Part shown: piece by piece, positions 49,101-60,600 of the stretch
Layout of the letters: each line of letters opens with the position of its first letter
Position numbering within the stretch: position 1 is the first letter of the stretch
Assembly (NCBI GenBank): GCA_964019055.1
Contig: OZ025213.1
Coordinates: 10,963,351 to 11,027,350 of the forward strand
Length of the DNA: 64,000 nucleotides
From: Anthopleura xanthogrammica
Lineage: Eukaryota > Cnidaria > Anthozoa > Actiniaria > Actiniidae
Direction: 5' to 3'
Made by a program: the position numbers and the translations under genes
The notes under the pieces: model-generated
Seen by the model: only the letters and a program-made list of their open reading frames with translations
Databases searched by the model: none
What the model was told of the DNA's origin: nothing

Positions 49101-52100
49101 CTCCTTGGAAACTTCTGCCTCCTCTGTAGTTAAAAATAAATGGCATGTATTGTTAACTGATTCAGCAAAAATTGCCTAAAGGCATGATATTTACATTGTA
49201 CGAGCAACAAGATTGTGCAACTTGTCACATTGCACTTGTTGCATGGCAAGTTGCGGAGTGATTGTTACTCATACTACCACCCCATATGCAACAAATTTTC
49301 CTTGTTGCACAGATTACAATGAGCTTCTACTTCTGCAATGATTTGCACAAAATTTTGTTGTTGCACAGGGTGGTAATATGAGCAGCTTGCAACTTTACTC
49401 TGCAACTTGCAACTCAACAATGTTGCACAACAAGTTGCAAGATGATTTTGTTGCTTGTTGCTTTACACACCTTAAAGCCTAAAATGCTTTAAAATGCCTC
49501 CAAAAATGTACTGACCTTGTAGAACTGTAGAGCTCTACCATTAATAGGTTTCTGTCCAATAACCTACAATTATTTTGTGTATATTTTTACAGCTTGACCA
49601 GCAGTTCCATGAGTACAAGTTGATAAGTATCATGTCTGAACACAAGAAAACCATCACCTCTATCTGTTGGCACCCATCCAATAATGACATATTAGCAACT
49701 GCAGGTGCAGATTGCCGCATCTGTATATGGAATGTTACAGAAGAAAAAACAGTAGCTGTTCTCAACAGCATCAAGGTTATTCCAACTTGTATTGGCTGGT
49801 GTCCGCATGAGACTGAAGTCATCGCATATATTTATGGACGTGGGCCGCTATTCACCTGGAATCACTTCTCGGCTGGCGGAGGAACAGTATCCAAGCATCT
49901 CGATTCCATTTCATTTTTCTCTGACATATGTCAATTTCGTTGGAATATGAAAAAGATAGGAAAGATTGCACTTGGGCATGCTGATGGTAGTATATCTGTG
50001 ATATCACCTGGCAACAGGCCATATAAGCATTATTTGAGGCCTGATACCGTAGATGATCCTGATGAGGAGGATCCAGTAACGGCAATAGAATGGGATCGTT
50101 TATCAGTAGATTATTTGTTAGTTTCTAATGCTCGGCATGGAGTTCGAATGATTGACAGTAATTCTATGAGTGTTATTATGAACTTTAAGCTGTCGAGTCT
50201 TGCAGCTAGGATACACACTTTAGCATGGATCCCTTCAGCTCCTGGTATCTTTGTTACTGGAGGTATGTAGATGTTATGGCTACCGTATGTTATTATATTC
50301 ATTATAAATGTGAAGGGGGAATAACTTGTGTCACCTAATTAGTAAGGCATTTGCAAAATGAGGTGCCAAACTTCATTTGTTTCTCCATTCATCTCTCCAT
50401 TCATTCATTTATTGTTCACTCATTCATCTATTAACTCATTCATTCATTCCTTTATTGTCCATCCATCCATCCATCCATCCATCCATCCATCCATCCATCC
50501 ATCCATCCATCCATCCATCCATCCATCCATCCATCCATCCATCCATCCATCCATCCATCCATCCATCCATCCATCCATCCATCCATCCATCCATCCATCC
50601 ATCCATCCATCCATCCATCCATCCATCCATCCATCCATCCATCCATCCATCCATCCATCCATCCATCCATCCATCCATCCATCCATCCATCCATCCATCC
50701 ATCCATCCATCCATCCATCCATCCATCCATCCATCCATCCATCCATCCATCCATCCATCCATCCATCCATCCATCCATCCATCCATCCATCCATCCATCC
50801 ATCCATCCATCCATCCATCCATCCATCCATCCATCCATCCATCCATCCATCCATCCATCCATCCATCCATCCATCCATCCATCCATCCATCCATGTATTT
50901 CATTCATGTGTTTATTGTTCACTCATTCATCTGATACATTCATTCATTCATTTGTTCATCCATTTATTCCATTTATCCATTCATCCATCTATTCATGTAA
51001 GCATTCCTCCATTCATTCACTCCCCTACATCCATTCATACATTTTTCTTACATGGCTAATTGGTTCCTTGTTAGTTCACTAGTATTTATTACCATAAGTA
51101 CCTGTTTGAACAGTGGTGTAACGAGGGGTAGGCTTTTGCCGTAATTGGTTTTTATTCTAGGTGCCCTCCCCTCCCCCCCCCCAGATCCTGCATCCTCGCT
51201 ACACCACTGTGTTTGAATATTTGTCAGTAGTTCTTGGCATGCCATCAAAATCATTACCTTGGTGGCTTTAGAACTTAAAACCTTAATGAATAATCAAGCA
51301 ATTTTTGTACCATTCTTTAGATACTCAAACAGGTGCACTTCGAGTGTGGAATGTATCAAAATCATCTCCTATAGCTAACATAAAACTTAAAAAGACTGGT
51401 TTCCATGCGCTGACAGTTATCACATCCAGTGGTCATAGCACTTCTAATGGTCACATACAGACATCTGTATCGTCAACGTCAGCTGCTTCTACCTCACCAT
51501 CAGTACCAACTATAAATGACTTTGCCCTCCCCCCTGCGCAGATATTATGTACATTTCTTGATGGTGGTGTAGGATTATATGATCTTAGTAAACGGAAATG
51601 GAATTTTCTTCGAGAAATGGTATGTCAATTGTTGTATGATCTTAGAGATATAGACCCCTTGCATGTTACATCAAAGTGGCTCAATTTTGAGGACAAAACA
51701 AAAGAATTTCAATCTCGTGAGAATTGGAAACCAGTTGTTTTCTCCTCCAAATTGAGCTGCATTCTGAATTGTTGCAAGGGGTCTATATGTCCAGTTCCAG
51801 AAATTATTTTTACCTCCTCACTCTGCCGCCAGAGACTGATGCCAAATCATATTACCTAGTGAAAGTTCTATTACTGACATACATCCTCCTGAGACACTCC
51901 CCAAATCTTCAATGATTATTTATATGATTGTTTTAAATAATAAATTTTTAGATGTAGATTTCATAGTAAAACTAGTTACTAAATATGGAATGACCTTTCA
52001 GTGTACATCTAACACCATTATCAAGCTCAACATGATATAAGATGGTCGAGTTAATAATGAAATATGAATTATGATTGTTTTAAGTGTTGAATATCTCTTT

Positions 52101-55100
52101 TGTTTTGATGTGAAGGGTCACGTAGAGACAATATTTGATTGTAAATTTAAACCAGAAGATCCTGACCTCCTTGCTACGGCATCATTTGATGGGACCATTA
52201 AAGTATGGAATGTCAACACTATGGCTGCTGTAAGTATTCTAACCGCATCTCTTCCTTGAGGTAGGGGTTGTTCTCTCGTGTACAGCCAGTCGCTACTACA
52301 CTTTTCAAGCACACTGTAGGATGAATGTGGCCTGTCTTCAAATTTTATAGATACCCTGATACAGTCTAGGCTGATCAAAGTTAGGACACAGTGAATTCAC
52401 AGATCAGATTGGAATTTAGTATGTCAGGTTTGGAAAGGGGGGGGGGGGGGTGGGGGAGGAAAGAAAACCTGGAGAAAAACCCTCAAATCAAGGGAGAGAC
52501 CTAAAAACCTCTACTAACATGTGAGTCTGGGTATTGACCCTGAGACCCCAGAGGTGATGTGAGTACGCTACTGCTACGCCAACCTTGATTCCCTGTCAAA
52601 AAGTTAGATTGTATAGTTTTACGTTTATTTTAGACTGAAATTCACAAATCACAGACTTAATTTTTTGAATTTCACAAAATACAGTCCCAAAAAAAACCCC
52701 TGTGCCACCCTGTGCCACGATAAACTGCTAGAATACTTGTCTATGATTGATTGAGCTTATAATTAGCTTAAGATGCACTATCAGTGACACAGAATCAAGT
52801 AATCAGAAGCATGTCCAGTGATTCTCACCTATTGTTTTTTTTTTGTACAATTTAGGTAGAAACTTCTCCAGGAAATGAAGGCATAATATATGCACTGTCA
52901 TGGGCTCCAGGTATGAAGTATTGATCACTATTAATGATTAATGCTGCTGAAAGTATATTTTTACCATTATTGTGAAATTTCTCGCGCGCTGAGAATATGA
53001 TTCTTTGTCTGAGTTGTATCCATGTTCATGTGTCTTTTCATGTGCAACCATCAATGATACTCTAGGGAATGATACATGGTCTGAAATGGGAAAACATTAC
53101 ATCCATGCTATAGAGGTCTATGACACCAAAAATAAAAAAGAATGACTGTGATCACTGACATAAATACCTTACCTCTGCTATTGGCCTGTGAAGGTTTGCT
53201 TTATATATTGGAAAGGTTGAATGTAGTACGGTACTTGGACTCTTAAGTTAAAGATATCTTTAAAATTTTCTGTAGGTGATTTGAATTGCATTGCCGGTGC
53301 AACAGCCAAGCAAGGAGTGTTTATCTGGGATATTAGTAAGAAGAAAATCATCAAGAAATTCACAGAGGTAAACTAAAACTTACAACTAAATTAATACAAT
53401 TTAATTCGTAAATAATAATCCTCGGCTGTTGATTACTGGGTAACCGTTTTCTATAGGTTCATGGGTCAATTGAAAAAGCATTCATTTGTTCATGATCGAG
53501 GCTGCACGATAGTTTCAGAGGATTATTCAAATTGAACCTTGCAATCTCAACTGAATGCTTTGTGTTTGACCAGTAAACCGATGTAGTGGTGAATTAGTTA
53601 GTTCAAATTCAAAGTTGCCTGGAAGTTTAACTTCTAAATAAATAAATATTGATATCCTTACCTCAGTTGTTAACATTAATCTATTTATATCCTTCATATC
53701 CTTCAGCATGGTAAAAATAGTGTGTACAATGTGAGCTGGAATCACAAAGACTCCCAAAGAATAGCATCTTGTGGATCTGATGGTTACTGGTAAATATCAA
53801 CAGTCTATACTCTGTAGTAAAAAAACACACGTACAAACTGAGTGAGAGATTTTCTCCCCCCCTGTACCTCCTGGTTCAATTACTTAAGAAAGCACTAGAT
53901 CATGTTCTCAACCCATAGATAGAGTTGTTTTCGTATGAGTGGGAGACAATATGGCTAATTCGTAGTCCATATTTTGCTATAGCAACGTGTTGTAATTGTA
54001 TGAATTACTGGAAGACAATAAGAAGCCATATCAATGTTACAGCATGTCATACAGTGTATGTGCTGTAAGTCGTTACCCTAGGTTTGCCACTCATAGGAAA
54101 ACTGCTTTATTCCATATCTTGTTAGTGGGGTAACTATTCTACTCTCCCAGACCCCTCCCCCCTTTGTGAAGTTTATCTCCCCTCCATGATGAAGGGAAAT
54201 GCATGGGGACTATGGATTATTCCTCAACTATGTACTGTTAGTAATATACCCTTCACATACCTTCACCTCCCTCAGTCTCTGATTCTGCAATGCCAAACTA
54301 CGGTGTACATCCATCTCCCTCAGTCCCTCCCTTGAAAATAATGTTGCATCTCCAAGGCTGGTACGTCGTAGAAACTTCTAGCACTACATACTACATGACC
54401 TATTGATGCAACAACAAATATAACAAATAACCGACCAATCAAATTACCAAGACATAGTACAGACCAAAATACACTAGACAGAGAGATAATAGAAAGATAT
54501 ATATCAACCCTGACCTTGAGATGCAGACCTAAGGGTATATGCCAAAGGCAAATTTCAAACATGCCTGGGATTTTTGTGTGTTTTTTGATACACCTTTAGC
54601 CCTCCTCTGATATCTATCAAAATTTAATGTCAATATGAAACATGATAGCCATTCTTGTTTGTTGTTGGAATGCTATCCTTATATTGTGTAGTTCCCAAAA
54701 ATGTTTATTCTCCCCGACAGAAAAAGGAGTTTGCTGATAGACCCCCTACCCAATTATGTTTTACAAAACTAAGAATATGCCCTACTTTTCTAACACATAT
54801 TTAAAAATAATTGTTTAGTGTTATAAGGAGGGTAGATGGCTCACCCATCAAGAGATACAAGCATCCTGGGGCTGTCTATGGCTGTGACTGGAGTTTGAAT
54901 AACAGGTATGATGATGATGCTCTATGTTGATGATGGTGATGACAATGATGATAGTACATAATAGTGATAGTACATGATTATGATGATACATGATGATGAT
55001 GATATATGATGATGATACATGATGATGATACATGATGACGATGCATGATGATGATACATGATGATGACACATGATGATGATACATGATGATGATACATGA

Positions 55101-55432
55101 TGATGATGATACATGATGATGATACATGATGATACATGATGATGATGATACATGATGATGCATGATGATGATGATACATGATGATGGTGATACATGATAA
55201 TACATGATGATGATGATACATGATGAGGGTGATACATGATGATGATACATGATGGTGATACATGATGATGATACATGATGATGATACATGATGATACATG
55301 ATGATACATGATGATGATACATGTTGATGATACAGGATGATGATACATGATGGTGATACATGATGATGATACATGATGATGATACATGATGATGATACAT
55401 GATGATACATGATGATGTGATACACGATAATA

Positions 55433-55509
<77 letters not shown>

Positions 55510-57558
55510 ACATGATGCTAATGATACATAATATATGATAATATTGAGAATGAGGATGATGATGATGATGTTAATGATTACAATAAAAAATTAAATACAA
55601 TCTAGTGTAGCTGCATAGCTATGTATAGTCTCAAAGATGTTGCATCATTTGTTTTTGATGCAGGGACATGTTAGCTACAGGTTGTGAGGACAAGAATGTT
55701 AGAGTTTATTATTTACCGGCCAATACAGATATGCCATTGAAGGTTTTCACAGGTAAGAATTTGGTTATCCATCTATCCAATGGTCCATCCTTTCCTCCCT
55801 TCATCCATCCATATAACCATCTTACTTCCCTACCCCTGTCAATTGATCCATTCATCCATCCAACCATTTCTCACTCCATTTCTCCATCCATTCCTCCATC
55901 CATTCCTCCTACACCATCCACACCATTCCTCCACCCATCTGTCCATCAAACCATTCATTCATTCGTCTCTTCCTCTCTCCCTCTCTCCATCCATCCATTC
56001 ACCCATTCATCCATAAATCCATTCATTTACCCATGCATTCATTTTTCCTTTTTATCAATCTAACCACCTAAAGCATTCATCTGTTATCCCATCCATTAAT
56101 GTAATAATGATATATTTGGTTCTAGGACATACAGCTAAGGTATTCCATGTCAAGTGGAGCCCTCTCCGAGAAGGTGTGCTGTGCTCTGGATCAGATGATG
56201 GGTAATGACACTTGTAAAAACTCATGTCTGTTGAGTTTGTCTATCCTAATAAAGACTATTATTATTATTATGACATTTTTTTTATTTATTTTTTTTTTTT
56301 TTATTATTATGACATACCGGTAATTGTACAAATTCGGGAAATAAAATCACTTAGCATTTTTAAGAAACAGCTTAAGACACATCTTTTTAATATAGCTTAT
56401 AACAAGTAGTTTTTAGTGACTTTAACTTAGTTATTTGGTATTTATTTAGAATATTTCCATTTAGAACTTAGTATTTCGTTTTTTTAGTATTGGATTTTTT
56501 ATAGATTAATATTTATAGTAAATATTCATATGTTATATATTTATATTCCATTAACTTATTCATGTAAAGCGCTCTTGATCATTTTAATGTTAAAAAGCGC
56601 TATATTAAGTAAATAAATAATTATTATTATTTTTATGATCTTCATCAATTTATTTGTTTTTGACAATTGTGATTTTGTCTTGAATTTCAGAACTATTAGA
56701 GTTTGGGATTACACACAGGTGAGTTTTGTTTGGAAATTAGTTTTAGCTTGGTAATACCTTGTTTCTGGATCAATGGCAAGACAAAGATTTGACCCAACAA
56801 GTTCCACTGCTGGCTGAACATTGTCCAATGACCAGCCAGTATTTCAAGCCTTGACATAAATTTTTTTGTTATAAATATGTTTGACTACTTGCTAATTTCT
56901 TGCTGTTTTTTTATCATACTTAGGATTTTTGTGTTCTCTTATTAGAAGGGCATAATGCACCAATCAGGGGTCTACTATGGAATCCCGAAATCCCATATTT
57001 AGTTCTATCAGGCAGTTGGGATTATACCATACGAGTGTGGGATGCAAGGTAAGATGGAACTGTGATATTGAAGAGCTGTCACATTGTAAACTATTAAAAG
57101 GGTTTCCACAGCTACCATATGTTGTAGCCAGTGCAAAACATTAGAAATATTCTCTCTTTGGGAATTGAGAAGTCTGAGAATTCTAAAGAAGTCTGGTGTC
57201 TCCGCTACTGATATCGTGACAATATATTGCGCGCTCATTAGATCAACAGTTGAGTACGTGTCAGTAGTTTTTGCTGGGTTGCCCAAGTATCTAAGTTCTG
57301 CTTTGGAGAATATCCAGAAAAGGGCACTGGCAATTATTTGGCCTGGTGTTCCCTATTGTATAGCGCTGGAACTAGCAGGCATTTCATCTCTAGAAGAACA
57401 GCGGAATCTTAAGTGCAGAGATTTTGTCAGAAACATTGAGCCAGGTAACCCACTTTTTCCCCTTATACACAACCGTGTTGTGAAATCCACCACTCATTTG
57501 GCATTGCAATCAGCCAGCAATTCAGTTTTCTCTAACTGCAATTGGCCGAAATAAACCA

Positions 57559-57631
<73 letters not shown>

Positions 57632-60600
57632 GTTATTATTATTGAAATCTCTTGTCATACAAACATTGAACTGCTCCTGCATTACAAATATGACTGCCTT
57701 GAAACTCCACTCCACTGTAATGTCAGGGTGAATCTAAAAAAGGGTTATTCTTGGATGTTGAATTTTGTTATTGAACTAAATGTTTTTTACAGGGATGGTA
57801 CATGCTTAGATGTGATCAGAGACCATGGAGCTGATGTGTATGGTAAGTAGTAGATGAAAATTAATCAAATATCTCTTACCGTTACCCTTTTGAGTTTATG
57901 AATGATTGAAGAAACAAATGGTCAAATGAATGAATGGATGGATGCATAATTGACTTATTATTTGTTTACTTGAGGTCTGACTTGTCATCGGCATCGTCCC
58001 TTTACCATTGCATCATGCTCTAGGGATTCTACACTCAGAATATGGTCACTTGGTCAACTAGCCAGTTCATTACAGATTGGTGTATTAGCACAGTCACCAT
58101 GGTCAGAGATTATCAGTCAAAGTCTAGGTAAGGACAGACAGACACAGATAGTGAATCAAGGTGCCACTAGTCACAGACAGGACAGACAGACAAAGTGACA
58201 AGTAGACACAAAGATGGATGGACAGACAGACAAATACAGGGGCAGATCCAGGATTTTACAAAGTGGGGTGGATAATGTTATTCAGAGCTCCTTCAAGATA
58301 TCTATTCTCCATCAGATTTCAGACATTTCTTTAAAATATTCATTTTTATTTGTTACCACTCTTAAGAGGGTGGGGTGAATATCCACCCAATCCACCCCCT
58401 GTATCCGCACCTGAGATAGTAGAGCTAGCTACTACCAGACACAGACATGATTTGGTAGAACTATTAAGACCATCATGTTCATCAAAGCAAAATTTTCAAG
58501 AATGCACTTTCAAGAATGCTCTGCCATCCTTGAGACAAGACAGACAGACAGACAGACACAGAGCACCTGACAGAAGAATGGTCAGGCAGCAACTAGATAT
58601 GTTTGTTAATTAGTGTATTTTCTGTTGCTGCAGATGAAGCCATGGTAGTACGTAGCTTACCCTTACTATCAGGGAGGATGTCACGTGATCTTAAGGTGGT
58701 TATCGAGAAGTCCTTAGACAATGCTCACCTCACAGCCATCAGGCTTTTCTCTGACTTCTTCATGGTAGGTACAACCATTTGATGGGTTAAATTATAGTAA
58801 ATTTGCTGATAGTAGGTTGTTTGCATTACTCTGCTAACATCTTACTGTTCTTACACCTTATGACAATTTTTACCAGGGGCGGATCCAGAAATTTGCGTGA
58901 GGGGTGTCCAAAATAAAAAAAGTGATGATATAGTGACCAACGCCATCAATAATCCTGATCTGACTTATTTTGTACTTACATTTATTTGGGGGTGTCAAGT
59001 GCACTGCAGGACACCCCCCTGGATCTGCCCCTGTTTACTGACAACCTAATGATACACTACTATAGACCCTTTTAATAAATCCTACAATGCTTTATGTTCC
59101 GCGTTTGACGTCAAATTTATTCTTTTCAATTTCATTCAAAAGAATGAATTTCAAAAGAATAAAGTTGACGTCAAACGCGGAAAATAAAGCAATGTAGGAT
59201 TTATTAAAATGGTCTATACATCAACCCTCTTACTGCGATCCTCAATATTCTGCAAAATCAGATATTTCAACGGCTTGTTGTGAAATTGCTTTTTTTTGTC
59301 AGTCAGAACTAATCAGTTGATACCTTGTATATTTTTAACTGGCGGCAGTGAAAAACCACCAGGCAACTCGCAACTACTAAGTTTGCAGAATATTGAGAAT
59401 CACACTAACTCATCCCCAGCTTTCACACTACCACACACTGACCACTCTCAACCTACTGACACTGATTTTGGGACTATTTGTTAGCTGTGTTTATTACCTA
59501 TTGATGTACGACACAGCTTTTTTATTGTGCTGCACCTTTTAAACATTGTCTTTACACCCTCATTGGCTGTCCTCAGTGTTTATTCTCAGAATTATTTTAC
59601 TGACATTTGGTCTTCATGTAATTGTGTAGTTTTTCTTAATGTTGCCTTCAATGTTGACTCCCCAGCCTCCTTGTGGTGCCAAGAATCTGTGGGATTTAGT
59701 GTCTGTTCTTACTGATGATGATGAGAGTCTCCTGCCTGCATCATATAGTAAAGGAATCATGCATTCTAAGCACTTAGTCAAGTACAAAGCAGTGAGTACT
59801 TGCAGGACTGTTAAACTAAATACTATATGTGCTATATAATGATGATACATTTTGTTGTCAATAATAATGGTGATGATTACACATGATGATACATGATGAT
59901 GATACATGATGATACATGATGATGATACATGATGATGATACATGATGATGATGATACATGATGATGATACATGATGATGAAACATGATGATGATACATGA
60001 TGATGATGATACATGATGATACATGATGATGATACATGATGATGATACATGATGATGATGATACATGATGATGATACATGATGATGATACATGATGATGA
60101 TACATGATAATGATACATGATGATGATACATGATGATACATGATGATGATACATGATGATGATACATGATGATACATGATGATGATACATGATGATACAT
60201 GATGATGATACATGATGATGATACATGATGATGATACATGATGATGGTACATGATGATGATGATGATACTTGATGATGATACATGATGATGATACATGAT
60301 GATACATGATGATGATACATGATGATGATACATGATGGTGATACATGATGATGATACATGAAGATGATACATGATGATGATACATGATGATGATACATGA
60401 TGATGATACATGATGATGATACATGATGATACATGATGATGATACATGATGATACATGATGATGATACATGATGATGATACATGATGATGATACATGATG
60501 ATGGTACATGATGATGATGATGATACATGATGATGATACATGATGATACATGATGATGATACATGATGATGATACATGATGATGATGACAATGATGATGA

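Noticed and set aside
39205..59484. Shared [18 protein letters not shown] small proteins at 39205-39390 (minus) and 59296-59484 (plus)
   Set aside because: Explained by two copies of one MITE; frames are short, differ outside the element and lack gene structure.
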